In this document: in pieces, positions 1 through 13,194 of the stretch | Layout of the letters: each line of letters opens with the position of its first letter | How positions within the stretch are numbered: the stretch's first letter is position 1 | DNA from: Typha latifolia | Taxonomy: Eukaryota; Streptophyta; Magnoliopsida; Poales; Typhaceae | NCBI GenBank assembly: GCA_019914945.1 | Contig: CM034102.1 | Span: forward strand, 14,683,501-14,747,500 | DNA length: 64,000 bases | Direction of reading: 5' to 3' | Made by a program: the position numbers and the translations under genes | The notes under the pieces: model-generated | Database searches by the model: none | What the model saw: the letters and a program-made list of their open reading frames with translations, nothing else | Told to the model about the DNA's origin: nothing

Positions 1-126
1 GTTCCTTCCCCATTGTTACTTGACCATGTTCCTCTCAGATGGATAGGGGAAACTAATTTGCTTACTGCTGGCTCAGATTCCTGCTTGCTTCCTAATGAAG
101 GCCATGGCAAAGAAGGCTCCATTTGA
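1..126 (+). CDS. Possible C-terminal end of an upstream gene (partial)
   Basis: Frame 1 is open from the first base to a TGA at 124-126, giving 41 codons with no obvious low-complexity bias. About 110 bases further on there is a good splice donor (GTAAGT at 235), which would fit an intron in a 3' UTR. I do not recognise the peptide. An open run of this length is not rare by chance, so this is only a hint that a gene enters from the left. The alternative is plain intergenic DNA. Confidence 0.22.
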   Translation, partial: VPSPLLLDHVPLRWIGETNLLTAGSDSCLLPNEGHGKEGSI

Positions 127-3100
127 GGTATCGAGATTTGCCGATGCCATATGGCAGATGCCTTGCAAATCTAAACTCTTAACTGTAGACTTTTCTTTCG
201 AGTACATATGAGGACCAAGATTCTTCAAAGAGCAGGTAAGTTTCGAGTCAGTTTCTACAAAGTTTTGAACATCTTCTCTTTTTGGTTAAAGTGGCTTATT
301 CCTTTTCGACTCTTGTTTTTGTTATTAAATCTCGACTTGTTGACTTTCACTTTTGAACCCATCTCTTGCAATACTGAACACAACGTAGTAATTATTGTGA
401 ACCCATCAGAAAGAAGCACCTTCCATCAATGCAGTACTAATCTTTTTCTTCTTCTTTTTTCATACGAAGTTGTTTCAAAGCTGTTGACAGCTACACAGTG
501 TGTGTGTGATCGGTGGTAGGCTTGGGAAATGATATGGCCTTGGGAACATTCTGTTGATCAATTCCAATATAAGGTCTCCAAGGTCTGCGTTTCCTTCTTA
601 GATGAGCGACTCATAGGTTTTCAATTATTTTTTTATATAAATCATGGACATATAGACTAGTAACATATAGATAAAGGTCTTAATTATTTATGATATATAA
701 ATTAGATAATTGAGTCAATCATCTCAAATGGACGGCACAATATTTAAATTCCTTGCATAGAGTGCCCTAGTAAAAAACTCATTAAATAGCAAAATCAAAG
801 TGCATGGGAAATTTAATTCATGATCTCAGGCTAGTAAAATTAAACTATTGAGCTTCAGTGGTGAGCTAGAAAAGCATATGTACTATAAAAATATTTGCAT
901 AGCCAATTGGCTCCCTATACAGTAAAACTCCATCCTAATATCTATTTATATATTTGTAATAAGAAATTAATAGGTGAGTCAAAATCCTTTAGTATTACAA
1001 ATAGTTTCTTTTTAATTAGAAAGAAACAGGAGGTTAAGTTTGAGAAGAAAAAGAAAAAGAAAAAAAAAAGATTACAGCAATAGCTAAAGAAAAGTTGGTT
1101 GTCTATTATTACTATGGTAAACAGAAAGTAAAATGAAATGAGACTGTCGAATGGTATGTCTTTTTCCCTACCATCATGCTCTAAACTTTTCTTTTCAAAC
1201 CAAGCCATCTAATTTGTTTGATATACCCAACATTTAGAGAGAGAGAGAGAGAGAGAGAGAGAGGTGACACTGCTCACAACCTTCTATTTTCCCAGAAAAA
1301 GATGGATCCAGAGGTCAATGCAAATTTGACTTCTCCCCTACTCGTCTCCAATAATTGATGTTTTTTTAGAACACCTTATTGAAGACTTGGTTGGAGTTTT
1401 GGCTTATCCATCAACTCTCAGGCTTTCACGAGGCTTCCGCACCTAAGGATATTCTTGGAGAAGTGAGGTGCTAATCTGTAAAATTACTTAAATTTTATAC
1501 TTATCTCTTCAAATAGATTTAATAAATAAGCACGATTTATTTACAGGATAAGTTTTGTTCCACAACCACAAGTCAGACTTGACTACGTATTAAATAAGAG
1601 CAATTTACATTGCATCCATCTAAAATAAGATTAAGTAGGGGCCATCATTAGTGATGCATTTATTACTATTTCTTGTTCCCACTCTAATTGTCCAATTAAC
1701 TAATTTTTCATCATATAATCTACAAAAGTGCTAGGAAAGAAAAATTAAGAGTCTAGCCAAATTTCTTTATGAGTTCTAGCGTTTATGAATACAAAAAAAT
1801 TTTTATGAAAGAAATTAAAATGTATTGCACTAAGAGTGTTTACTTTATGAGTTCTCTATCAATTAAAAAAAACATTTATATCTAAAAAATATTAAAATTC
1901 AAAATGGTATATATTGAAGAGAAAACTTGTACTCCATCTCTTATGCCTATCCACCAATATGAGATGTTTGTAAGAGTAGATAATTAATTTCAGGAGTACA
2001 ATTGATAGGTCCCATGCTCAAATTGTTCTAAATTAAAGAGTTATTAAATGTGTTAAGTACTTCATTATAATTAGCTTCGAACAGTGGTCAAAGGCTTAGC
2101 TTTTGGCATTAACCGACAAGCTACAGTGAGTAGTGGCAGGATTAATGCTAATATCGTTACAAGTGCTCGAAAAAAACGAATTATAAACTTTACGTGATTT
2201 GCTAACCATTTATTAATTCTAACGACTTGCTTAATCATGAATTAATGTACGGAGGAAAATTACGAAAAAGGCCAAAAGGAGGGGTGGGGATGTAATAAAC
2301 TTTTTGATAGGGCCTTAAAGTTGAAAGGTAATGAAATAATTCCCAATCTCACAATGTATTTTGTCGGAAAGCAATTTCCGGTTGCTTTACCTGCCTCTTT
2401 TCTTTGTCCAATTTTTTTTTTTTTTAAAAAGTCTCTTCCTGTCGGGAAAATTGGGAAAAGGGGGAAAATCTTTAGGAGGTGAGAGAAATATTAGAGGTGG
2501 GATTTCCCCCAATTTCTCTTGTGACTGTTCAGAGGCTTTTTGGAGCTCTCCGTCAGAGGATTAAGGTCTTTTGTTTTTGTTTTTTCTTAACAAAGCTGTG
2601 TTATTCTTTTTCTTTTTTCTATTCTTTTACCTTGATTTTCCCTGTTTCTTGGAATTTTCTTCCGAAATTTCGTTGATTTGGTGAATTTTGGGGTAAAATT
2701 CGAAGAAAAGGAGGAATTTTTTTTGGGATGACCCGCGTTGCGGATCGTAATTTCTCCATTTTATTTGCTCAATTTTGATTGAAGTGAACTGTTTTTTTTT
2801 TTTACTGATTGGGGCATTATTATTTTTTTTCTTCTGGGTTTTACGATTTCCGGCCCGTGCTCTCTTTTCTTGATGTTTTGTTTTTTTGGTTGTGCTCGTT
2901 TGCCGTAGCTACTTCTGCTGCTGTTGTAATACGTGAAAAGGAATGGATTTAGGGTTTATGGTTTTCCCAGTTTTTGCTCACTAGTAGTGTTATTGTGCTT
3001 GTTTCAGTTATATTATAGGTAAAGTTCGAATCTTTGTTTGAATTTCCTGACGATCGAGCTAGTGTTTTTAAGATCAGAGTAGTATCTGAAGTGGCTAGTA

Positions 3101-3248
3101 GAAAAAAGTTCCAAAATTTAGCTTTTTAGAAGCTGGGAAACATTAAAAGAGTGTTCTTACTGGAGTTTTCGTGGGAATTCTTTAGGTTCGGAACCTCTCG
3201 AGGTTGGAATTTCCTGGTGATGGTGTGTAGATTTTGCTCTCGTGCTTC
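127..3248. other. Intergenic region and 5' leader of the AHL gene
   Basis: AT-rich DNA with no coding region I can support. It holds a GA microsatellite at 1236-1263. From about 2350 the sequence becomes T/C-rich and looks like the promoter and long 5' leader of the AHL gene that starts at 3249. A 5' UTR intron is possible but cannot be fixed from sequence alone. Confidence 0.5.
1236..1263. repeat. (AG)n microsatellite
   Basis: An uninterrupted run of about 14 AG units in intergenic DNA. Confidence 0.95.
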
Positions 3249-6200
3249 ATGGAAGTGAGATCCGAGCAAGAAATCATGTCGGGTAGGGAATCCTTTCTGC
3301 AGAAAAATCCTGTCCAAACGCAGCCGTCGATCCAGAGCATGCGATTGGCCTATCCCCCTACCACGGACGGCGGTGCGGGCTACAATCCAATGACCACGAG
3401 CTCTCCACCTGCTCCTGCTTACCAAAGTGGAGCGGTGCCAACCAGCGGCGGCAATGGCAACTCTCCGACAATCCCAGCTCATGGGCTCAACATTAACATG
3501 GGAGGAGAACCAGTTAAAAGGAAGCGAGGGCGGCCGAGGAAGTATGGGCCTGATGGTACCATGGCCCTATCGCTGAAGCCCGTGAAAACTGCCACTTCCA
3601 CTTTACCTGGAGGTGGAGGGTTCTCTCCTTCCTCAGCTGGGGAGGCAAACCTGGCATTGTCAGCGTACCCTGATGGCATGAAGAAAGCAAGGGGCCGGCC
3701 GCCCGGTTCCGGCAAGAAGCAGCAGATGGCTGCTCTCGGTAATTGTTCTCTTCCTGTTCCTGGCTGTTGTTTGTTCTAAGTATTTTGTTCGCTCAGCATG
3801 TTTTGGTAGATTTGAAAGGCAGGCAACGAATAGTTGGGGAATTACCCTTTTACCCTCAAGTTCTTATAGCTGGTGGATATAGCATTTCCAAAAAATATTG
3901 TTTAGATGATTAATGCATTAATTCTTTTAGAAGTTCACATTTTATTTGGTAATCATGACAAACATGAAATTATTTTATATATGTTGAGAATAAAACATTG
4001 CTATGTTTATCCACTCAATTTGGTAACTTTCATGTGCTTTTTTCTTGCAATGTTCTCAACTATAGCTGTTGGATTTACTAACTCTTAATATATATATATA
4101 TATATGAAGAGTGAAAATTTTGGGCTGCTAATAACCCTAAATCTCTACTTAGCAGAGTTGAACTCCCAACTTCCAGTTGGAACCGGGTGTCTCAACAATG
4201 GGACATAGTCAAAGAGACAATAAAAGCATCTATAATTTATACTTAAAATTCAATCTTGTAAATTTTTGTACTAGATAGGCATATTTTCTTCTTATATAGA
4301 TTACAAATATCTCGAATAATGGTTTTCAGATGTTACCAAATATGAATATCTGCCGTCTATGCCCTTTAATTTTCTTAGTGTTGGTTTAACTAGATTTTTT
4401 GGATTACTTTATGCCATTAATCACTGAACTTTTAACATATTAGAAATTTCCAGAATTAATGCTTATGTGGAAAGCTGCTTCGCAGGATCAGCAGGGATTG
4501 GATTTACACCACATGTTATTGCTGTCAAGGCAGGAGAGGTATCCAATCATTTTTATTTTACATGCTTTTTCACTATAAATTTGTTTCACTTGGATCTTTT
4601 CATTTTAATGATATTCAAATCTCAGAGTTGACACACTGCTAAAGGTTATCTTTTCACCATGTGTATTCATACTTCATACTGGGAGAGGTATCTCAATATA
4701 AGAAAAGAACTGCTTTCTCTTGGATAGGTAAAAAACATGGGGTGTAAGCTGTAATAACTGCATAATGTATGGTGCTAGATATAATTTTTCCTAAAGTTTA
4801 TGATGAGTTGTGCAAATGTTAATTCTGCACTGACTGAATGTGAAAGCATTTAGGTTTGTGCTTTCATCTGGCTTTGACTTGAACAGTGTTGACATCATTG
4901 CAATTTGCAAAATCTTTTGACTTTTGTTCATTAATTTTATTTTTCAACCTCCATTTAACTAGATGATAATCTAAGAAAATTTTGTAATGGTGCCAAGTGA
5001 TTACAAGCTCCATCTTTTCCTTGACTTGTCCTGGATTTAGTTGCAATAAGGAAACATCTTATGGATGAAAGTTAATAATAGTACATTTTGAAACATTGTA
5101 AGACAAGAATTGATTTGTGAGTGAACTATAGCTTTTAGTGTATCTTGCATGTAGCCAATGTACTTACTATGATGGTGCTTCTTTCTAACTACAGCGCTTG
5201 TACATGGAGGTCCTGGAAAGCCAAAATTGTCATTTTCATTTAAAGCCAATATTTTTTTTTGGCACCAAAAAAGGACAGGACATATAAACTCATGTATTAT
5301 GTCTGCTTCTATTTTTCATCATGGCAGTTAATTAAGGGAGAAGCAAAAGCTCATCCAAAAGCTGCTGCAAAAGAAAAGTTTCAGAATTGAATATCTTATT
5401 AAATATTACTGCTTGGTTGACTTGAGTATACCAGTTTCAGTATGTATTTTTGAGATTTATATATCAATGGATTTGTCCCTATTATCCAAGAAAAATGTTT
5501 TATGTAAAGACTACTTGTCAAAGTTGATATCTGTTGAGAGTAAACATGTATTAACATGTCAGGTGTTATTGTCAGTTCCAGTGAAGGTAGTGAAAAATAG
5601 CCTATGCAATCATCTTGAATTATGTTAAAGAAATCTATATTTTGGTGTCTGTCTTCAACATCCATAGTTGCTGCTAAGATTTTGCAGAAGTATTACAATT
5701 AACGTTGGTTATTACCTGTGTGATTTCTGGTCTTGCATACTCTTCTCTTTTTAATACGTCCTGTGAAGAAAAAGAAATAATGATCTTCGCCGTGAGAAAT
5801 GATTTAATTAATGTTGTTACTCTTTCTCAATTTTAACCATCTCCTCTGTCTATAGAGTAAATAATATTGTTACAAATTTTGTTGGCTGTGAAATCCTTGT
5901 ATCTGATCTTCAGAATCTCTCTCGCGAAAAAGTACCCAAAAATTGATATGTTAATAAATGTGCAAACTGTGGCTTTTCAGGATGTATCATCAAAGATTAT
6001 GTCATTTTCTCAGCACGGACCACGTGCAGTTTGTATTCTTTCAGCAAATGGTGCTATATCAAATGTGACACTTCGTCAAGCAGCAACTTCTGGTGGAACA
6101 GTAACATATGAGGTTTGTTCTTTTAATTGACAGCAACAAATTTAATAGTATTCTCTTCCAGATACCGCTGTCATGCTTGTAAATAAGTTATCTGTTTCCA

Positions 6201-7206
6201 ATCTGTTTCTTTTTCTGTTTAATTGATGAAGCACTTAACATTAGCCTATCTCGTGTCAGGAAATTTATTCTGTCATCAAAGTCTTGACTAGTTGGGTCAG
6301 AAGACAGATTGATTTCCTGTCTGATGGTCCTAGCAGGGATGGCTAAGGGTTTGTGGGTTCTTTTTTCTTTCTTTCTTTCCTTCTATGTGGGGGCCGGGGA
6401 GAGCTTTCATTTTATTCAATGTACAGGGCATCCGAAACCTAAAACAGAAATGAAATGAAAGCTAGAAGTTGACCTTTTTCATAATTTCATTTATTATGTT
6501 CTATTGATTCATCCATGTTTCATTTGTAGGGTCGGTTTGAGATCTTATCTCTATCTGGCTCATTCCTGCTGTCAGAAAGTGGTGGTCAACGTAGTCGAAC
6601 AGGTGGATTGAGTGTTTCGCTAGCTGGTCCCGATGGACGTGTCTTAGGTGGTGGAGTAGCAGGATTATTGACGGCGGCATCACCAGTCCAGGTCAACTTT
6701 TCTCTTCCTTAAAGCAAGAAACTCCTCTAAGCTAATTTACTGAATTAGTTCAATTATTCATTCTCTGTGAGGTATAAATCTATTTCTGTGATAAGTCACA
6801 AAATTGCATGGTTCATCTGTTAAAGATTTTGTAAGCATAGAGTAACAAACATGGTCTGGCTATGTGGAAAGAAGCATTTGCTTTCACCATCCATAAGTTG
6901 TCATTTTGCCTTCACCAGTCGGTAATCATTATAATTGACTAGCAACAAAATGATCAATTCTTACAGGTGGTTGTTGGAAGCTTTATAGCTGATGCAAAGA
7001 AAGAGCCAAAGCATCTGAATACTTCAGATCCAGTATCTGCCCCTAGTAAGCTTGGCCCCAGTGAGCAAACGGGAGTTGGCAGCCCAGCGTCGCGAGGCAC
7101 ACTAAGTGAATCCTCTGGGGGGACTGGAAGCCCGCTAAATCAAAGCACTGGTGCATGCAATAATAATAATAACCAACAGGGCTTGTCTAGTATATCCTGG
7201 AAATAA
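3249..7206 (+). CDS. AHL: AT-hook motif nuclear-localized (AHL) protein
   Basis: Five exons: 3249-3738, 4486-4538, 5981-6112, 6530-6691, 6967-7206 (358 aa). AHL proteins bind AT-rich DNA in the nucleus, form homo/hetero-trimers through the PPC domain and repress or organise chromatin in growth and flowering. Two AT-hooks are visible: RGRPRKYG near residues 93-100 and ARGRPPGSGKK near 148-158. A PPC/DUF296 domain follows from about residue 169 (GFTPHVI) to about 295. Two hooks plus this PPC version fit the type II AHLs (AHL1/AHL9/AHL10-like). The Ser/Pro/Asn-rich tail ends SISWK. ATG 3249 is the first methionine in frame; the upstream extension has only a TTG. Every junction keeps frame with GT-AG borders and there is no break, so the gene looks functional. 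It converges on the RGTB gene downstream. Confidence 0.93.
4088..4105. repeat. (TA)n microsatellite in AHL intron 1
   Basis: A short AT dinucleotide run inside the first AHL intron. Confidence 0.85.
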
Positions 7207-7849
7207 CTTGTGCCGACTCTCCTTGTAGTTTTAGGCATTATAAACTCTTTGCTTCCCTTATGTAAACTTAGCTGTTGTTGAACTGGGACAACTAGTTGTT
7301 GGTGCATTAGCCTTATCCCACCAGTCCTTATATCTGTATAATGTGTTTAAGTCTAGGGAGAAACTTGTAGGTTCTCTGATGTTCTTAGTTGAGTGTTGTT
7401 TATCAGTATAAAAAATGTAATGTTTTATGCAACAAATACATTGTTGCCATTTGTAAGTGTCTTAATCTTGATATTAGTGGATCACTTCTTATTTGAACAT
7501 ATATAATCTGTCATAAGCAAAGGAACATTCTTATTGGACCTTCATTACATTCCGCTTCAAGATCCACCTATTGCAGAAATCCACATTGGTAAGCAGAGTT
7601 TAAATGTCATAACAATTCCAAAAGTACTGGAAAAATAGTTATTGAAAGAATCTCTTAAACAAAAACAAACAAACAAAAAGATTTTATGGTTCACATATGT
7701 TTACCCAAGATGCTATAGATTTCTCTTATACAGGTTGCTGCTAGTGCTCAATCCTGATTACAACTTTGCTGAGCCATATACGTATGTTCTGCAGGCAAGT
7801 CTCACTTGGAGAAAGGTTGAATGGCAGTGGTGTATAAACAGGCTCATCG
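7207..7849. other. Convergent 3' flanks of AHL (+) and RGTB (-)
   Basis: About 640 bases between two stop codons that face each other. It contains the 3' UTRs and nothing else I recognise. Confidence 0.6.
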
Positions 7850-10356
7850 CTACGCAAAAAATATTCGATTAACAACATCAACTGGTAAGGCATAGGCAGG
7901 ATCAATTGACTTCAATCCTGGGTATTCCATCAGTGAAAGTCCTGTTTGACAAGTAAAAGAGATACAACAGAGAATCCTTGTGTTAAGGTACAAGAAACAC
8001 TGAAAAAAATATTAGTCTTTATACATAAACATAACCAGTAGATAGTCAATAAAAACAAACAAGAACAGAATCAAGAAGATAATCCTGACCTGCCAATCCA
8101 AAGAAGGTATGATAAACATCCACTGCATTATCTGGCCCATCTGAAATTCCTCCATTTTCTCTGTCCTGCATTGTTATGACAATGCCATGCACCAAACATG
8201 CAGGATAATTGGATGCTTCAGTTGCAGTTGCAAAATGTAATCCTTAGATGCTGAAATAGGAATGAGAACAGTAAAGGACTAAAGATTAACCTGACAGTTT
8301 AAGATGAAAGAAGCAAGTTTCTCCTTGTCAATCCAGTGCACCCTACCAATCATTATCAAGCTGCATAGCACCCACCAAGAGTAGCAAACCTATAGTATTT
8401 ATGTGGCATGCTTAGTTAATAGGGAGGAAGAGAAGCATAAAAATCTAAGTGAGGGTTCAAGAGCCCCACGTCAGCAAGCTTCTCAGGCCGGCCATTTAGC
8501 CCACCATCTTTACATTGGCGTTCACAGAGCCACCAACCAAGGAGGTCTCTATCAACATGATGCAGAGAACCAGTAATTGCAAGAGCACCAACACAGCAGA
8601 AGACTGCAATAGAGATATTATATCATGTGAAGATGCAAGTAAGCATGATAATGAAACAATCCATGAAAATCCAGTAGATATTTTGATACACTAACCAGCC
8701 GAACAAAGCTTAAAAGGTGAAAAAGACTAGAAGAGAACGAAAAAAAAGGGTAAGAGAAAGAAAATTTTGATACTATCATGCTTACCTGTTATTTTTATGC
8801 CCACAATATTATGAATAATGATAAATTGATAATGAACCAGATAGTTATATATGCTAGTATCAGTATGCATCTTTAAGTAATGCTACTGCATCATGTAGAT
8901 TTATTCATTAAAAAGGTCATACATACTCTGCCCAGCATGAGACTCCCCACCAGGTGTAGAGCCAAATCCACCATCCAAATTTTTGCAGCTAACAATGTAC
9001 TCCACAGCTTTTCCCAACATTTATCTTATCCAGTCGGTGCAAAATTGCAAGACAGCATATTGCAATATATGAGAACCTGCAGGCAAAAACTCTCTTATTA
9101 AGAGCTTCTGAATAAACTGTGGAGTGAAAACAATACAGAAAACCGGAAAATTCTAATGAGCAAAGGGATGTATACCTAGTGTCAATTTCACCCCCACATA
9201 TCACCAGAAAAAGATCCATCTTCATTCTGCAGCCCAGAAACATCTGAACTGTTTTAAGCAAAACAAGAAGAGAGTTTGATCTTTATGGACCAATTACAGA
9301 GCAGTTTAATATATATGTGACTTCTGATAGCAAACTCATCGATAAACTGCTCAAGCTAAAAGAAAACCATGTGAAGTTCCAATCATCTATTATGTGCTTG
9401 AATCCTGCTGAAAAGAAAGATTATGTTCAGGATGATGGCGCTCCACCATGATCAATAGGCAGCAAGCCTGATCCAAGTGGAGACAGAATATAAAAGATAC
9501 ACATTCATAGAAACAAAGTGGAGAAAAAATGGACAATTTATTTTAATGAGAAGTGGAGAGAATAGATATAATTTGCATTACGTAATATGAAAGTTAAGTG
9601 GAGAGACAATTTATATCAAATCATATATGGAAGCCAACTACCTTGCAGCTTCCGTATGTGATATACAGAAGATATATTCACTTCCAGACTACCATAAAAT
9701 CGCACAAAATATCTAAAAACACGAGAAAGAATTCAGACAGTATAATGTGCACTAACTACTACAAAGTGAGAAAAATGAATGGAAGAATCAAAATCAAACA
9801 ACTCAAAGATCAAAACTTTATCAGAGATCAATGCATAAATCTGATCCAATATCTTATATGTCTACTGAGAAGGATACAATCCGAGACCTTCTCAATATCC
9901 AGCACATCTAGGCGGTCCAAAAGAGCTAAAATCTGCACCGCGCTTAGTGTGTAGAGAAGGTGAGGATCATGCCCAACATTCCCACCAAATCCACCTACAA
10001 CCACGCATCATCAATTCTCCATCAGAAAAGCTAGAATAAATCATGTCAGTATATGCGAAAAATCAATTTTTTCGAGATGGGTAGTTGGATTTTACCGCAT
10101 TCCTGATGCTGGCAACTCATCACCCACGACACGACCTCATCGGAATTGACGGCTCCAATCCTGTGGAGCAAATCGAGAGTGCTCAAACCCCAGTAAGCGC
10201 CGTTCATACGCAGATGATCCATTACCAGTGATTCCAAATCATCCTTTCTCTGGTGGATTCCAGAAAAATTTTATGGAGAGAGAGAGAGAGAGATAAAAAG
10301 ACCTTTTCAACAGTAAGGATGTACTTCGCATGCTTCTCGGCTTCTAATCCTCCCAT
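7850..10356 (-). pseudogene. RGTB1: Rab geranylgeranyltransferase type-2 beta subunit, with two +1 frameshifts
   Basis: The family product is the catalytic beta subunit that, with RGTA and Rab escort protein, adds geranylgeranyl groups to Rab GTPases in the cytosol. Nine exons on the minus strand: 10356-10303, 10249-10096, 9994-9878, 9243-9176, 9076-8927, 8603-8470, 8389-8291, 8165-8090, 7941-7850. The frame-corrected length is about 313 aa, as in the family. Prenyltransferase beta repeats are clear: [62 protein letters not shown], and the end DVVNRIFFA. Exon 4 has one extra G in a G5 run (around 9191-9195), so TGGGGTGAA reads TGGGGGTGA and hits a stop. Exon 5 has one extra A in an A4 run (around 9010-9013). 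Exon lengths 68 and 150 are each one base too long for the phase of their neighbours. All splice sites are intact, so this is either a very young pseudogene or homopolymer sequencing error in a live gene. Confidence 0.85.
10278..10293. repeat. Short (GA)n tract in RGTB intron 1
   Basis: Eight GA units just inside the first intron. Confidence 0.75.
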
Positions 10357-10704
10357 CTCCCCTAAAAATTGATCCAAAAATGTAACAAAGAAACCCGACG
10401 ACGAGCAATCTAGTTCGTTTCCCCTCTTCTACCTCGGAGGAGAGGCGATTTTTCGTGAAGCAGAAAGTTGAGACTTCAGAGGAGGCAGAGATTTCTCACC
10501 GGGCATCGGATCAACTAACGGGTCGAATCCGGATTAAATTGATCCGCAAACAAGCGGTAGGCTGGACACGATTTTCGATGCACAACCATTTCCGGTTTCC
10601 CTTCCTAGAAGGCTGAAGTCGGCGAAATTCGCTGTTACCGTCGCCGAGTTCAAGCTACCCAAAACTCTCCTCTTCCCCACTATCGAGTCGAACTGGAAGG
10701 AACC
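10357..10704. promoter_or_regulatory. Shared divergent promoter of RGTB and THA8-like genes
   Basis: Only 348 bases separate the two start codons, which point away from each other. Both 5' leaders and both core promoters must lie here, so it is a candidate bidirectional promoter. I see no clear TATA box on either side, which fits housekeeping genes. Confidence 0.6.
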
Positions 10705-12242
10705 ATGCTATCCTCCCTCCTCCGTTTCCCGCCTCTCTCCTACACTAACCGCCGCGGCGAAATCTCGAGACCTCTTCCTACTTCAGAGAAGGGCAAGATG
10801 TTCATCACCATCACCATGAGGGATCGGAGCAAGAACCGGAAGCCCATTCAAAGAGGGAGGTACCTCAGCATCGAGGCGATCCAGGCCGTCCAATCCCTCA
10901 AGCGTGCCCAGGTCGACGGACGAGAGTCGTTAGATCGCGTGTTCGAATCCAAGCTGCGGCGGCTGATCAAGACCGACATGGTCGCCGTTCTCAAGGAGCT
11001 CCTGAACCAGGAAGAGGGCCTCTTGGCTTTCCAGGTCCCCATCCTAATCTCTTTAAAGTTAATTCTTTTTTTCGTCAAAGTTCATATCTTTTCTTCCATG
11101 GGTGAAGGAATCATCTTCCTAGTTTAGGGTTTTGTAAGAGGATTTATCTTTCAGTAGTAATTGAGCTTTGTTTGCTTGACATACCTATCTGTTTGATATT
11201 ATAGTGTTAGAAACAAATTTAAAGCCATAAAGCTCTGAGAACTTGCTAAGTGAAGAATATTGAGTTATATATCTGAATGGCTTTGATACTTATATTATGT
11301 TATTATGTATAATGTATAATGTGTATGCAAATCTTACCTTTAGAAACTGAGAAAATCAAAACTTGTGATGTTTGATAAATAGTAATTGATTGAGCATCTC
11401 ATGAGAAGTAGTCCAAGATAAAAATTTTGATGTTAGTACAGAATTATTAAATGCAAAATTAACTAATAATCTCACTAAAGGACACCCTGCAAAAAGGTCT
11501 AGCAATATGGCTATAGTTGGATGGCAACAACCAGTCTTCTTGTGTTCTATTGATTTCCATTTATAACAGTCCATTATTTTCTTTCAAAGTATTTACAATT
11601 AGTCTGAATATTTTGTTAATTATTAATGATGACTTTCTAGCTACGAACTCACGTTTCTGGTTATTCTTATTAGGTATGAGTTATATTGGCAAAGCTTTTA
11701 AGAACGTCGCTATTGTCATATATTTCTTGTGCTATTTTTTTTCTATTATCAAAGTAGAATTACTAATGATGTGATGTAAAACAAAAAATGTCTTGTATAA
11801 AGGCCAGCAAAATGTGAACTGAGATGATTGTGGACATTCTCATTTCTGATAGGTCTTTGAAGAGATTCGGAAGGAGTATTGGTATAAGCCTCAATTGTTG
11901 TTGTATGTTGATATGATTAGCGTCCTGGCAAGTAGTGGTTTGCATGAAAAGGTTGAAAAGGTCTGTTCATTTCTGAAGGTGGAGTATCTGGAGCCTGACA
12001 CTGAAGGTTTCAATTTGCTTCTAAAGAAACTGTTGGAATTTGGGTTCACACAATTGTCCATGGACTGTTTCCGTTTAATGAAGCTGTGGGAGAGTGAACC
12101 AGATGAGTCAACATACAGTATACTGATTAATGGACTGGACTCCAAAGGAGAAAAGGATCTTTCGTTTTCTGTAAGACTGGAAGCAGAGAATTATTTTGGT
12201 GGGCCTATAGATTTTCTTGAGGAGAAGGAAGAGTTAGTTTAG
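10705..12242 (+). CDS. THA8L: THA8-like chloroplast PPR protein
   Basis: Two exons, 10705-11034 and 11853-12242, giving 239 aa. THA8 and its relatives are short PPR proteins of plastids; THA8 is needed for splicing of certain chloroplast group II introns. The N-terminal ~30 residues are rich in Ser/Arg/Pro and poor in acids, as in a transit peptide. They are followed by the family block RSKNRKPIQRGRYLSIEAIQ and by helical PPR-like repeats (LLLYVDMISVLASSGLHEKV, FNLLLKKLLEFG, STYSILINGL). ATG 10705 is the first start of the open frame. The intron is GT-AG and phase 0. It shares a divergent promoter with RGTB. The C-terminal acidic end EEKEELV is intact. The assignment to THA8-like rather than THA8 itself is inference. 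Confidence 0.85.
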
Positions 12243-13194
12243 ACTGGTGCGTCTAAGCATTGTAATAGGGTCATGGAAATATGGTATTGTGCTTGTTTTC
12301 GGATCCTAGTGAATGCAACCGGGAAACCAGAGGACAAAGAAATGCTTTACTCTTGGCTGTTGCTGTATAATATGAGTAACAAGAAAAGTCATGTTTGACC
12401 CTGTTAGTTTCTTGCTTCTCTACCCTGTCATTGGTTGCACCTGCAAGGCAGAAGTCAAAACATGATTTTCTACTGCATTTTGCGGATCAGAATGCTGTCG
12501 AGAAGAAAATTGTGTATTACTTCTATGATTTCAACCACGGTAGATGTTTTGGAGTATCAAGTATCAAGACTCTGTTTGAGCCATTATTTGTGTATTTCAA
12601 GTCTGGACAAGGAGGAACTGTGTTTTTCAGTTACCTTCTTACATGTCTGACTTGTGCCCCTGCCTCACCTTGTAACTCCAAATACCTGGATTCAATTAGA
12701 AGTTTATAATAGTGCATATCACCATATTGTAGTGGTTTGACAAATTGAAAATGCAATGCGTTCCAAAGTACTAGTAAAGATGTTGCATTTTCAAAACACT
12801 GCACAGCTTTTGTATCTACTGAAGTTTCACAGACAAAAAAAAGTTGTATTCATACCAAAAATTCAACAACAACAACAACATAAATCAGAAATAAATTAAT
12901 GTTATAAGATCCAACAGTTTATTTGGCGTCTGCTAATCGACTACAGTTTGAATCAAAATGCATCCCCTGTTCCAATCAGCAGAGTGGAAGGGTTCATTTC
13001 AAAATGGATATGGAATAGCTAAGCTTCTGCGATTCTAAGACCACTTACGATTGAATTAACTCCAAGTACCTTTCTGCAGTAGGGAATGCTGCCTCCTAAC
13101 TGTCTGCCACAAGCTCCAGGCACTTTGCTTGGAACATGTGTTCTTAGCATTTAAGAGTTACTTCTTCTGCCTTCGAATCATTCTTGATGTTTTA
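12243..13194. other. Convergent 3' flanks of THA8L (+) and DYW-PPR (-)
   Basis: Probable 3' UTRs of both genes. A short CAA-type run lies at about 12868-12885. I see no coding region here; the open frames around 12395-12709 show no family features. Confidence 0.55.

Noticed and set aside
5867..6130. Independent small ORF of 87 codons
   Set aside because: Its second half is AHL exon 3 and the first half is intron read-through.
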